Assembly: GCA_024138025.1 (NCBI GenBank)
Contig: JAMXBD010000013.1
Location: 1,550,001 to 1,614,000, forward strand
Reading direction: 5' to 3'
DNA: 64,000 bases
From: Combretum micranthum
Taxonomy: Eukaryota; Streptophyta; Magnoliopsida; Myrtales; Combretaceae
Shown: positions 46,011-56,605 of the stretch, piece after piece
Layout of the letters: each line of letters opens with the position of its first letter
Position numbering within the stretch: the first letter of the stretch is position 1
Notes under the pieces: model-generated
The model's input: only the letters and a program-made list of their open reading frames with translations
Database searches by the model: none
Told to the model about the DNA's origin: nothing
Position numbers and translations under genes: made by a program

Positions 46011-46092
46011 GGGCTGGATTTATCTTTAAAGTCTGTATTTTCTTTAAGGGGCTGGATTTATCTTTAAATTCTGTATTTTCTTTAAGGGCTTG
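46011..46092. repeat. Tandem duplication, 38-bp unit
   Basis: GGGCTGGATTTATCTTTAAA then GTCTGTATTTTCTTTAAG occurs twice in a row, with a third partial copy (GGCTTGG). One substitution separates the copies. Confidence 0.8.
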
Positions 46093-46668
46093 GTTTAGAG
46101 CCCATGTTTTGTATTTAAAGGTTTAAAGCTTTGTTTACCATCATAAAAAGTATATAGGATACTTGATGGTATGATTTTGTAATTGATAACTAATCTACTC
46201 ATGAGAGTAGTTTCTGAAATGTTTTTGTAAAATTTATTTTGTGAAATGTAAATCTAGTTCAAAATCAGAAAAATGAATTATAGGATTTCATCAATTAAAA
46301 TCAATTAGCAATGTTCGAAATAAACATATATAATGCCCCAATATAAGGACAATACAACCCGCCACGTGTTTTTCTCTTTATAAGAACATGCCAAAGCTGT
46401 GAAATACTAATCCACATATTATATCAAAAATACAACTCTAATACTCACATATAAAGGGTACCTATTAAACAAAATATAAATAATACTCTTGAATTAACTT
46501 GTTAGCATAAATCAAAGCTAACAACATCCTGACTTATAACTTAACTGAAAAGTCCCATAAAGAAATCTTAAACTCATAAAGTAAATAAAATCTTTCAAAC
46601 TAATAATAGTTTTAACTTAAACTTCATAGATTATAAAATCGTCTTCTTATCTCTAGGTATCTAAAATC

Positions 46669-47165
46669 TGTTGGATCCGTAATCCAACGTTGGTCGTATA
46701 TGTGAAATAATTATATGTTACAGGCTGTCATATTAAGTTAAGCTCAATTAAAAGTGATCAATAGGATTTAGGTATTTAGGCTTTAATGTTTCTAATAGAG
46801 TATGGCCCTTTTATATGTAGAGACCTTATGGGTAATTTCTATTTTTATAATGGGCTAAAATAGAAATACCAAAAGATAACATTGAGTTATCTCTATAAAT
46901 AGTGGTTATGGTCCCTAGGTCACACGAATAATTTTTCTAGTCTCTTTTGAATCCCATCATCAGAGAGTACGGAGAGAAAACAAAAGGGATCTCTCAAGGA
47001 AAACGTGTTGATCTAGAAGGCTAACCACAAGACTCTAAAATTATTGATTACTATGGATTTAGGTACGCTTTTGCTTATCTATTGTTTAATTCTTAATGAT
47101 TAAACATGAATGATCTAGGGTTTTATATGTGATGGTTTTCACAAAAGGTTAATTTGGATTTAACA
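46669..47165 (+). repeat. 5' LTR of the copia element
   Basis: Starts TGTTGGATCC, ends GGATTTAACA. TATA box CTCTATAAATAG at 46891-46902. A short inverted GGATCCGTAATCCAACGTTGG lies at the very start. Confidence 0.93.
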
Positions 47166-47167
47166 AG

Positions 47168-47179
47168 TAGTATCAGAGC
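47168..47179 (+). promoter_or_regulatory. Primer-binding site of the copia element
   Basis: TAGTATCAGAGC, one mismatch from TGGTATCAGAGC, the complement of initiator tRNA-Met 3' end; two bases after the LTR. Confidence 0.85.
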
Positions 47180-48400
47180 ATACATGTTTGATCATTAGGA
47201 ATTATTTTCGTAATTTATATAGGGTGTTGCTTTCCCCTAATTTTTAAGGGTTAGGGTTTCAAGGAATAAATATAAAAGGTTTATTTTATATTTATCAGAA
47301 TTCAGCTGCCGTCAAGATCGGATATGAAATCACATGCATGTCTATTGGAATTTCATCTCCCATATTCTAAATCCTTATATAATGTCAAATCGACGGAATA
47401 CATGTTTCCATCAAGATTTTGTTTATTTATGAAATCATTTATTGATAAATCTCAGACTTGTTCTAGGGCTTCGGTTTTTTGTTTATTCAGATTCTTGTCA
47501 TTGGTACCGTACAAGTGTACATATACTTATATTGATTTATGAATTTTGATTTCCGACATGAATCTCGTTGATGATGCTTATTCCATGAATTGATAAGTCG
47601 TGAATTCGTCCATCATGTTACTCTATTTTCTTAATCACAATTTAATATGTTATCGGAATAAAATCACTATGTCGGCTTCAAATACAATGAAATTCGTAAA
47701 TTATGAATGAACATATAATTCCTTTATATGGATTACTGCTCATGATGGTTTATGTTGAAAGTTTATGCAGATTCATCTGAAAATTGGGTTATTTTAATTA
47801 TTTCTATAATATGAATTCCTTGTACTGTGTATATGTTAATTAAATGGATTGAATTTTAAGTTTTCCGTGTTCAATGTTATTTTAATTAATTTTTGGTCAA
47901 TTTATATTTATGGGTTATTAAACTCAATAAGTTTTTGTCAAAATTAAAGTTGATTAATTGTGACTTTGACCCAAAGTTTGATATAATTTTAAATTGGAAT
48001 ATTGGTATGTTTATATATATTTTGAGATGAATTAATTGGAACAACATACCGCTAAAGTGGTCCCTCTTGTGGAAGTTAATTTGTTTTAAAATATAAAAGT
48101 TGTGTGCTTGCAACTTATATGAATATTTGACCGGCAGGTTAATGTTTAATGCATGATGATTATTTGGTTTGACATGTGAATAATAAATCGGCCCAAAGGA
48201 AGGTTTATTGTTTGATATGTTTTTATTGTCAGTGATTGATTACTACACCAAGATACCACTTAGTAGTTAATGTTTTGTCCAAAGATGTAATATTGACGGG
48301 CTGCTCGGTATCTCGAGATGGGATTTACCTTTATTTGAATTTATCATTTTGTTTTAAGACTTATGTGAGCTTGTTTATTTGTTTGTTGTTCTTGTTTAGC
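47180..48400 (+). other. Leader between PBS and gag of the copia element
   Basis: About 1.2 kb with no coding sequence that I recognise. The open frames at 47324-47542 (+) and 47886-48113 (-) have no family features. Confidence 0.5.
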
Positions 48401-49260
48401 TATAAATAATCTTGTTAATATTACTGCCAACATCAATTCCATTCCTATGCTTAATGGCACTAACTTCAAGTCATGGAAAGAGAATCTCTTGATAGTACTT
48501 GAAGTCATGGATCTCAACCATACGTTAAGGATTGATTCTCCTTTACCTATTACTGATAAGAGTACCTCTGATGACAAGAGGGAGATGGAAAAGTGGGAGA
48601 AATTAAATCGCATGTGTATGATGATCATGAAGAAAGCCATTCTAGAAGCATTCAGAGGCACAATTTCTGATAAAATAACTAAGGCTAAGGAGTTCCTTGA
48701 TGAAATTGAGAAAAGGTTTGCCAAGAATGAAAAGGCAAAAATTAGTGCATTCCTGGTAAGCCTAATCTCAATGAAATATAGGGGTAAAGGCAATATTAAC
48801 GAGTACATCATGGAGATGTCTCATCTTGCTTCCAAATTAATAGCACTTAAGCTCGGCCTCACAGAGGACTTGCTACTGCATTTGGTTTTGATTTCTCTTC
48901 CGGCACAGTTTAGCCAGTTTAAGGTGAGTTATAACTTTCAGAAAGAGACTTAGTCTCTGAATGGGCTCATCTCACACTATGTTCAAGAAGAGGAAAGGCT
49001 AAAGCAAGGTAAGATTGAGAGTGCTCACGTATCCTTCACCCCTAAAAATAGGAACAAAGATAACAAAAGGAAAAGGGATAAAGAAGCTACAAATATAGTG
49101 CCTCAGAAGAAATAACCAAAGAAATCGGATACACCGAATGGTAATGGTTGTCACTTCTGTGGAGCTGTGGGGCATTACAAAAAGCAATGCACCAACTATC
49201 ATGCTTGGCGTGCAAAGAAAGGTGTGCTTCTTAATTTGGTTGTTTCTAAGGTTAATTTAA
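48401..49260 (+). pseudogene. Copia gag, decayed
   Basis: UBN2-type capsid: NNLVNITANINSIPMLNGTN, FKSWKENLLIVLEVMDLNHT, KMEKWEKLNRMCMMIMKKAI-like, NEKAKISAFLVSLISMKYRG, ASKLIALKLGLTEDLLLHLV. The frame is open upstream of the Met at 48447 (to about 48401), so that Met is probably internal and the true start has been lost. A stop follows ETFQKET at 48953. Then a CCHC knuckle, CHFCGAVGHYKKQC, at about 49150-49191, where all four ligands are present. Not functional as a whole. Confidence 0.85.
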
Positions 49261-49976
49261 CTTTGGTACCTGTACACACTTGGTGGATAGATTATGGTGC
49301 AACAACTCACATCAGTGTGTCTATGTAAGGTTGCCTCCATTGCCGAAAACCAAGTGATGGTGAAAGATACATCTATGTAAGCGACGGCAAGACAGTTCAA
49401 GTTGAAGCAATTGGCAAATTTATATTATTATTAAAGACTGGATTTTATTTGGATCTTGATGAAACATTTATTGTACCGTCATTTAGACGGAATTTGATTT
49501 TTGTTTCTGCTTTGGACAAATCTAGTTATTCTTATTCATTTGGAAATAAGAAATTTAGTTTGTTTCATGATTCAAAATTAGTTGGATCTGGTTCTTTATC
49601 TGTTTATGATAATCTTTACTTGATTAATATTATTGCTTCATTTAATGAATCCTTGCAAATAAGTATACGAGGAACAAAGAGAAAATTAACCAATGAGAAT
49701 TTAGCAACATTATGGCACAAGAGATTAAGTCATATCTCCAAACGGAGAATGGAGAGACTTGTGTCAGATGAAATTCTAAACCCCTTAGATTTTACAAATT
49801 TTAATGATTGTATTAATTGTATAAAGGGAAACAAACCAATAAAAGGAGATTTGAAGCCAACAGACTTTACACGCCTTAGAACTTATACATATAGATATTT
49901 ATGGACCATTCCCTACAGTTGCTTGGAATGGTCAACAATATTTCATAACGTTCATAGACGATTCATGGTGATATGA
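49261..49976 (+). pseudogene. Copia protease and GAG-pre-integrase
   Basis: HTWWIDYGATTHIS at about 49278-49319 is the copia protease motif, with the active-site D-S-G changed to D-Y-G. A stop and shift follow, then IVPSFRRNLIFVSALDKSSY and LWHKRLSHISKRRMERLVSD with CINC further on, the GAG-pre-integrase finger. The end runs into broken integrase frames. Confidence 0.85.
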
Positions 49977-50700
49977 CTATCTATATCTCATTCATGAAAA
50001 GTTATAATCTTTGGACATGTTCAAAAATTATAAGGCTGAAATTGAGAACCAACTCAACAAAAGAATTAAAAGCATCAGATCTGATCGTGGTGGCGAATAC
50101 TACGGCAGATATGATGGTTCGGGTGAACAACGTCCAGGACCTTTTGCTAACTTCCTATAGGAATGCAGTATCGTCCCACAGTATACCATGCTAGGTTCAC
50201 CTACTATGAATGGTGTTGCTGAAAGACAAAACAGGACACTTAAGGATATGGTAAGGAGTATGATTTGTCACTCCACCTTACCAGAATCACTCTGGGGAGA
50301 AGCACTTAAGACTGCAGCATATATCCTTAACAGGGTTCCAAATAAAGCAACCAATAAAACCCCTTATGAGCTTTGAATGGGTAAGAAGCCTAGTCTAAAG
50401 CATTTATATGTGTGGGGATGTCCAGATGAGGCATGACCTTATAGACCTAATGAAAAGAAACTAGACTCAAGAACAGTGAGTTAGTATTTTGTTGGGTACT
50501 CCAAAAGATCAAGGGGTTACAAGTTATATGATCCTACAACTAAGTCAATATTTAAGTCGGGAAATGCTCGGTTCTTTGAGGATGTCGAGTTTTTCGGGGG
50601 AGATATAGTTAGAGACATTGTCTTTGAAGAGGAATATGTTGATATTCCCACAGGTGTTATTGAATTTGGTCAAGATTCTATTCTTGACTTTGTTCAAGAC
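49977..50700 (+). pseudogene. Copia integrase, fragmented
   Basis: Core pieces in several frames: RSDRGGEYYG-like residues near 50075-50105, then [20 protein letters not shown] and [39 protein letters not shown]. The catalytic Glu (VAER) is present. After that YSKRSRGYKLYDPTTKS-like residues with stops. Confidence 0.8.
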
Positions 50701-50778
50701 ACAATAAACCTTGACAATGGTGGAGATCCCGTTCAAGGGACTGTTCCATAAGAACAAACTCTACCACCTCAAGAACCT

Positions 50779-51930
50779 ATGCCATTAAGGAGATCCACTA
50801 GACAAAGAAGAAGTGCAGTGCCAGATGATTACATCGTATTTCTTCAAGAACATGAGGTTGACATTGGAATGATGGAATATGATCCAATCAACTTTCGTCA
50901 AGCCATTGAAAGTTCTAACTCTCAAAAATGGATTGATGCCATGAATGAAGAGATAAAGTCTATGAAGGATAATGATGTTTGGGATCTTGTCCCATTGCCA
51001 GAAGGTATGAAGCCCATTGGTTGCAAATGGATATTTAAGACCAAAAGGGATTTGAAAGATAATGTGGAGAGGTGCAAGGCTCGTCTTGTTGCAACAGGCT
51101 TTACATAGAAAGAAGGCATCGACTCTAAAGAGACTTTCTCATCAGTTTCTTCAAAAAACTCTTTTAGGATTATAATGGCACTAGTGGCATATTTTGATCT
51201 TGAGTTACATCAGACGAATGTAAAGACCTCCTTCTTGAATGGTGACATTGATGAGACAATCTATATGGTACAACCAGAAAACTTTGTGTTGGAAGATCCA
51301 AAGAATATGGTTTGTAAACTTAAGAAATCCATCTATGGACTTAAGCAAGCATCTCAACAATGGTATTTCAAATTTCATCAAGTGATCATCTCATTCGGTT
51401 TTGAGATGAATTTTGTCGATGATTGTATATACCATAAGTTCTGTGGGAGCAAGCACATTTTCTTGGTCTTATATGTTGATGATATTTTGCTTGCCAGCAA
51501 TAATATAGGCTTATTGCATGAAATCAAGAGATTTCTAGCTAAGAATTTTGAGATGAAAGATCTTGGTGATGCCCCTTTTGTATTAGGAATACAAATACAC
51601 CGAGATCGCTCTTAGGGTATTCTCGGATTATCACAAAAGAGCTATATCGAAAAGGTACTCAGAAGGTATGGCATGCAAGATTGCAAACCAAATGATACCC
51701 CAGCGGCTAAAGGAGACAAATTTAGTCTCAATCAGTGCCCTAAGAATGATTTTGAGGAAAAAGAAGTGCAAAAGATTCCTTATACATCATTAGTAGGGAG
51801 TCTAATGTGTGCTCAAGTTTGTACGCATCCAAATATTGCATACATTACAAGAATGTTGGGCAGATACTTAAGTAATCCAGGATTAGACCATTGGAAAGTA
51901 ACCAAACGAGTCTTGTGATACTTACAGAGA
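50779..51930 (+). pseudogene. Copia reverse transcriptase, three stretches
   Basis: MNEEIKSMKDNDVWDLVPLP and GMKPIGCKWIFKTKRDLKDN start RT; a TAG at 51106 interrupts; then LELHQTNVKTSFLNGDIDET, YGLKQASQQWYFKFHQVIIS and the catalytic FLVLYVDDILLASNN (YVDD intact). TAG at 51613, then NDTPAAKGDKFSLNQCPKND and SLVGSLMCAQVCTHPNIAYI. Last stop near 51918. Nonsense mutations are the main damage, with frame mostly kept. Confidence 0.88.
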
Positions 51931-51939
51931 ACAAAAGAT

Positions 51940-52458
51940 TACATGCTCACTTATCGGAAGTCGGATCACATTGAGATCATTGGGTATATTGATTCTGATT
52001 TTGCTGGATGCTAAGATAGTATGAAATCTACATCAGGCTACATCTATCTACTAGCTGGAGGAGCTATCTCTTGGAAGAGTGTAAAACAATCTCTTGTTGC
52101 CTCTTCCACTATGGAAGTAGAGTTTATAGCATGTTATGAGGCGTCCAATCATGGAATATGGTTGCGGAATTTTATCACAGGGCTGCATACTGTGGATACT
52201 GTTAATAGACCACTTAAGTTATTTTGTTACAATAAGTCAACAGTTCTATATTCTAACAACAACACGAGCTCGACAAAATTAAAGTATATAGACATCAAGT
52301 TCCTAGTTGTAAAAGAAAGAATTCAGAGTGGACAATTGTCTATAGAGCATATAGGAACAAACTCTATGATCGAGGATCCACTTACTAAAGGAGTGCAACC
52401 TAAGGTGTTTCATCAGCACACTGCTCATATGGGTGTCATGTCCTTAAGTGATATTTAG
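51940..52458 (+). pseudogene. Copia RNase H
   Basis: [40 protein letters not shown] and [20 protein letters not shown] mark RNase H. The Asp of the first motif (YIDSDFAGC) is just upstream of a TAA-type stop near 52013. [14 protein letters not shown] replaces the usual 'CDN.AA...A.N', so the second catalytic Asp has become Tyr. The end, [17 protein letters not shown], is complete. Confidence 0.85.
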
Positions 52459-52896
52459 TTTTAGTGGGAGTTTGTTATTTTGAATGCTTTTATGTCATAG
52501 ACAAACTTTAATTAGTTGTTTCAGTATGTCATGTTTTAAGGATATTTTCTATAGAAATAAATTATTTTGTTTATTTACACTCTGATTTTGGTTTATGGTT
52601 TGATCTCACTAAGGTTTATGTTGGACCAGTAGGAAATAGACATGTTAAGATCACATTGCATGGAATTTCCTTGCTATACATTCATATCATGTCCATGTCA
52701 TTCAATTGTGTCGACATTGTGACCATTGATAGGTTGAGTTACGATAAATGTAACGAATACCGCATTGATCCTATGTTGATATGGTTGATGGACCGGATTG
52801 GTTATAGATACATTTTGGTCATGACAGCAAATTTGAGCTTATGTGGTTGTTTTGGCAAAACATAATTATAAGGTTACATATGGTCTAAGTGGAGAT
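52459..52896 (+). other. 3' untranslated region and PPT of the copia element
   Basis: No coding sequence that I can support (the open frame 52656-52865 shows no family features). The purine-rich AAGTGGAGAT at 52887-52896 abuts the 3' LTR and is the PPT. Confidence 0.75.
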
Positions 52897-53392
52897 TGTT
52901 GGATCATTTATCCAACGTTGGCTTTATATGTGAAATAATTATATGTTACGAGCTGTCATATTAAGTTAAGCTCAATTAAAAGTGATCAATAGGATTTAGG
53001 TATTTGGGCTTTAATGTATCTAATAGGGTATGACCATTTTATGTGGAGAGACCTTATAGGTAATTTCTATTTTTATGATGGGCTAAAATAGAAATACCAA
53101 AAGATAACATGGAGTTGTCTCTATAAATAGTGATTATGGCCCCTAGATCACACGAATAATTTTTCTAGTTTCTTCTGAATCCCATCATTAGAGAGTACAG
53201 AGAGAAAACAAAAGGGATCTCTCAAGGAAAACGTGTTGATCTAGAGGGCCAACCGTAAGACTCTAAAATTATTGATTGTTATGGATTCAGACACGCTTCT
53301 GCTTATCTATTGTTTAATTCTTAATGATTAAACATGAACGATCTAGGGTTTTATATGTGATGTTTTCATAAAAGGTTAATTTGGATTTAACA
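52897..53392 (+). repeat. 3' LTR of the copia element
   Basis: Starts TGTTGGATCA, ends GGATTTAACA, followed by TSD AAATC. Matches 46669-47165. Confidence 0.93.
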
Positions 53393-53402
53393 AAATCTAC
53401 CT

Positions 53403-53498
53403 CTATTGATCCTTAGCAGGAAAGTCAAGCTCACTATCGCCATCCCCATGATCTATAAAGATGTCATATCCAGTAAGATCATAAATCACGTTATCTTC
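53403..53498 (-). other. Acidic peptide-coding stretch in LTR
   Basis: Minus strand, after acceptor-like TTTTTCAAG. From E-D at 53498 it reads VIYDLTGYDIFID, then GDGDSELDFPAKD, stop TAG at 53403-53405. Aligns codon by codon with 56504-56605 (VYYDLSRFEVFVD ... DDSGPDFPAD) with only a one-codon length difference. The copia TSD follows five bases beyond the stop. Confidence 0.5.
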
Positions 53499-54816
53499 TT
53501 CTATTCTTGAAAAATGAATGGAATGAGTGAAAATGCCTAGTACGCCAAACCACATACAAATGCCTATGCACACACAACATATATATTCAAATGCAACTAT
53601 TTATAATGCAACAAACACAAATTATTGTCTTTTAAATTAGCCAGCATATAGCACATTTTACAACTATCAGTAGTCCAGTCCTAAACTTAGACTAACTTAT
53701 GATTTCATAAAAACAAGCATATAGAAAATAGATAATTATATATATATATATATATATTGGTGTTGGAGAATCATCCACACACTGCGGCTTCTGCCAAAAC
53801 CTAATCTACCATAATCATTTCTATGCACGAGTCTTCTAGGGACAACCTCACACATAGATCATCAGGGTACCTCGTTAGTTTCACACTTTGTGTGGTCTTT
53901 ACTAACCAAAGCTAAACACAAGCAACAAAACAATTTTATATGTCATATAGAATTAAATTAATTTCATATTCTAATCTTACACATATACAACAAGCAGATC
54001 TAAACCTATAAGCACATACAACAAACAAGGTAAGGTCGTACATGATTCAATCTCAAGGAACAAGATTCAAATTCCACCAATATCTTGATCATATAAACAC
54101 ATAAATTTCAATACATGTCTTTCATATAACTATTTTAAATCCAAATATATCATAAAATCCTAATCTCTAAAGAATTATAAGATCACACCTTATTCCTTAA
54201 TTGAAATCTAAAACCCTCCAACGGGATCAATCTACTCAACAATCTAACCAAATCCTATATCACAATTTAATACCAATCAAACTAAAGAATCAATATAAAA
54301 TCATAACTATGATAGAAGTTAAGGATTAATCAATTTACCTATGATCAAATCTTTAATTCTTTTTAATCGGAATACAACAATCCTTCATAATCACTAATCT
54401 CCTCAACAAATCTCCAAACCCTAAAACTCCATTTCATGCTAAATAACTAGAAATCATCAAAAACTACTTTTATGAATTTATAAAGATTAACAACATAACA
54501 CACTTACCAAAACTTGATAAAAAATCCTTCCTAAACAACGAATCTCCAGATCTCTACGAAATCTAAGGTTTATCTCAAATATCCCCTTCAAAACAACAAT
54601 AAACCCTAGGAAATCTAATAGTTAATAAGGATCCTAAAGAAAATATGCATTTAATTACCTTAACCGACCTTCTAAAATCCCGTGTGATTAAAAAATCAGA
54701 TCTTCAATCAAAATATTCTCCAATTCGTTCTTCAAATTCACAAAAAAAAAAAAAAAAAACCCTAAGGATTTTTATTGGCTTTATTAAATCTTAAAGACAA
54801 GGAAAGAGATTCACTC
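53499..54816. other. Intron-like AT-rich part of the minus-strand LTR
   Basis: No gene. An (AT) microsatellite is at 53737-53757 and a poly-A run at 54742-54759. Bounded in element sense by a consensus donor (AGGTGAGTGA) and an acceptor-like site. Confidence 0.4.
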
Positions 54817-54833
54817 ACCTTAATTGAATCTCC

Positions 54834-54860
54834 TCAAACTCCAATGGATGCCAAGATCAT
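54834..54860 (-). other. Eight-codon ORF in LTR leader
   Basis: ATG...TGA coding MILASIGV on the minus strand, about 14 bases before a consensus splice donor. The related LTR has MVLASIGD at 55558-55584 at the same place. A possible conserved upstream ORF. Confidence 0.35.
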
Positions 54861-54921
54861 CAGAAGAGAGGATCTTTAGGTTTAGGGTATGTTTTGGAAA
54901 AAGGAAAGCCTAATTTATATA

Positions 54922-55152
54922 GGGTCTGTTTGTTTAGCTTTTTTCGACAGATACAGGCACTTTTTTCAAACTTTTTTCTAACAAATTATTTATCAAGAAA
55001 TAGATATAGATAAAAAAAAAATATTGGCAGTTCTCATCAAAAAATCAAATAAATCAAATTTAGATAAAATATATGCAAATCGAACATATTTACATATATC
55101 ATTTTGAAAAAGATACAAATACAGATGAAAAACAGACCATCCAAACAGACCC
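54922..55152. mobile_element. MITE with GGGTCTGTTTG ends
   Basis: 231 bp. Left end GGGTCTGTTTG, right end CAAACAGACCC, an 11-bp perfect inverted repeat. A 3-bp direct repeat ATA flanks it (54919-54921, 55153-55155). Ends and 3-bp duplication suit PIF/Harbinger-like MITEs. A diverged partial copy is at the right edge of the window. Confidence 0.75.
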
Positions 55153-55172
55153 ATAGAAAACAAGGAATAATT

Positions 55173-55308
55173 ATTCATCTTAATAATGCCTCTTCATCTT
55201 AACAACATCTCTTTTCATCTTTGATAATGATGTCTCTTCATTTTTAATAACGTCTCTTCATCTTTAATAACGTCTCTTCATCTCTAATGACGTCTCTTCA
55301 TATTCATT
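55173..55308. repeat. Short tandem repeat, about 20-bp unit
   Basis: Six or so copies of ACGTCTCTTCATCTTTAATA, decaying toward the left. Takes the place of the CG-word segment of other LTRs. Confidence 0.75.
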
Positions 55309-55557
55309 CATACATCTGATAATCGACAAAACAAAAACTGACAAAAAATTAATTAAACTTTAGGGTTGACTATAAAACCCTCTTATTTTATCTTAAATGG
55401 CATACTTGCCCTTTAATATTAAATATTTCTCTTTATATTATACATATCATTCTAGGAAGTCTGAGCGTACAATACACTTAAGTATTATACGTGGCAATAA
55501 TGCTTAAATTAAATTTTAGGGCGTTACAACTCCTAAACCTAGAAATCCTCTCTATAC

Positions 55558-55584
55558 ATGGTTTTAGCATCCATAGGAGATTGA
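55558..55584 (+). other. Eight-codon ORF in LTR leader
   Basis: MVLASIGD with TGA, 15 bases before the donor CAAGGTGAGTGA (GT at 55600-55601). Counterpart of 54834-54860. Confidence 0.35.
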
Positions 55585-56503
55585 GAAGTCCAAATCAAGG
55601 TGAGTGATTTCTATCTTTATCTTTAGATTTCAAAGGAATCAATCACATTCTTAGGGTTTCTGATTGGATTTGAAAGAGAAATTGAAGAAGAACCTTATTT
55701 GGTTTGGAGAATTGGATTTTGGTGATCAAGGAGAATTGAAAATCAATTCTAGGTAAGTTTATATGTTCTTAACCTTTGTGATTAAAAAGGAATGATTTTT
55801 ATTGGCTTTGGTTTAATTTGCATTGAATGGATTCTAGGATTTAAAGGAATCGTGGAGGAAAAATATGTTCTTTTGGAGAAATTCAATCAAGGAGAAAGGT
55901 GTGAATTTGTCATTCTTTAGAGATTGGGGTCTTAGATGATATATGGATTAAAATTATTTTATGGAAAGAGATGTATTGGAATCAATGTTGTTTATGTGAT
56001 TAGATTTTTGTGGAGTTAAGGTTCTATTCCTTGAGATTAATACAAGTACGATCATTCCTTCCTTGTTGTATGTGCTTAACGGATCAGATTTGATAAATGG
56101 ATCTAATTATATCTGACTTTTAATTATATCTTGCTTGTTGATTTTATTTGGTTTTTGTTAGTAAAGACCAGACAAATTGTGATACTAACATAGAAATGAT
56201 TACGGTAGTTTAGGATTGTGCATTGATGGCATCGGGTGTTTGGGGAGTAACCAATATCCATATATGTATATATTAACTATTTTCTATACTGCTTGTTCTT
56301 ATGAAGTCATGAGTAACTCTAGGTTTGGGACTAGTGTACAATGGTTCTAAACCGTGTTACTTGCTTACTAAATTAAAAGATAACAACATGTGTTTGTTAC
56401 ATTAGAATAGGTTGTATGTGATTATGTATAATGTGTGCTCATGCGCTTGTGTTTGTGGCTTGGTGTACTAGGCTAGTTTAGCTCACTCTTTTATCTTTTT
56501 TCA

Positions 56504-56605
56504 GAAACAGGTGAAGATCAGGTATATTATGACTTGTCTAGATTTGAAGTTTTTGTGGACTATGAAGAGGATGATAGTGGACCAGATTTCCCTGCTGATA
56601 TTTAA
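56504..56605 (+). other. Acidic peptide-coding stretch in LTR
   Basis: After TTATCTTTTTTCAG (strong acceptor), the frame reads ETGEDQVYYDLSRF, EVFVDYEEDDSG, PDFPADI and stops at TAA 56603-56605. The preceding GTGAGT donor at 55600 predicts an intron of about 900 bases. Net charge strongly negative. No domain recognised. Confidence 0.5.

Larger units (their letters stand above)
42657..46326 (+). mobile_element. Long LTR body, plus orientation, 3' end lost
   Basis: Related to the solo LTR 10071-12827: shared order of a pyrimidine-rich leader (43255-43380), CG-word segment (43850-44020), 'GTCCAAGGAGCAACACCTTG' and 'CATGATGCAATGACTTCC' (45165-45245), 'AACCCTAATGAAGCTATTTTCTT' (45416), 'CTTATATTAACCCC' and 'TATTCAGGATCCCTGG' (45510-45525), and an acidic coding stretch. 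It appears to begin at TAAAATACCC after ACTCC, but its own 3' end is missing where the next LTR begins. The open frame at 43239-43514 spans the pyrimidine-rich leader and is not taken as a gene. Confidence 0.5.
46669..53392 (+). mobile_element. Ty1/copia element, full length, decayed
   Basis: 6724 bp; LTRs 46669-47165 and 52897-53392; TSD AAATC at 46664-46668 and 53393-53397; tRNA-Met PBS; PPT. Plus-strand order gag, PR, IN, RT, RNase H. By eye the LTRs differ at around 40 of 497 sites, about 8%, so it is clearly older than the SIRE-type element. Stops and shifts occur in every domain. Lineage not assigned. The long lead between PBS and gag (47180-48400) is unusual. Confidence 0.92.
46327..55528 (-). 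mobile_element. Long LTR, minus orientation, split by copia element
   Basis: In element sense it starts TGTAACGCCCTAAAATTT at 55528 and ends TTGGGGCATTATA at 46327 (mutated from GGGGCGTTACA). Without the copia insertion it is about 2.5 kb. Order in sense: short tandem repeats (55308-55173), a MITE (55152-54922), the leader with an 8-codon ORF (54860-54834), donor AGGTGAGTGA (about 54820), AT-rich intron-like part, acceptor TTTTTCAAG (about 53510), acidic stretch (53498-53403), then after the copia insertion GGCGGGTTGTATTG and the end. No gag/pol of its own, so a solo LTR. Direct relative of 42158-56912 in inverted orientation. Confidence 0.55.

Noticed and set aside
48344..48811. 155-codon minus-strand frame with hydrophobic segments
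   Set aside because: Antisense of the copia gag, which has clear UBN2-type features on the plus strand.
55173..55308. Regular 20-bp repeats that might suggest a CRISPR-like array
   Set aside because: Units are directly adjacent without unique spacers, in plant LTR DNA; it is a plain tandem repeat.
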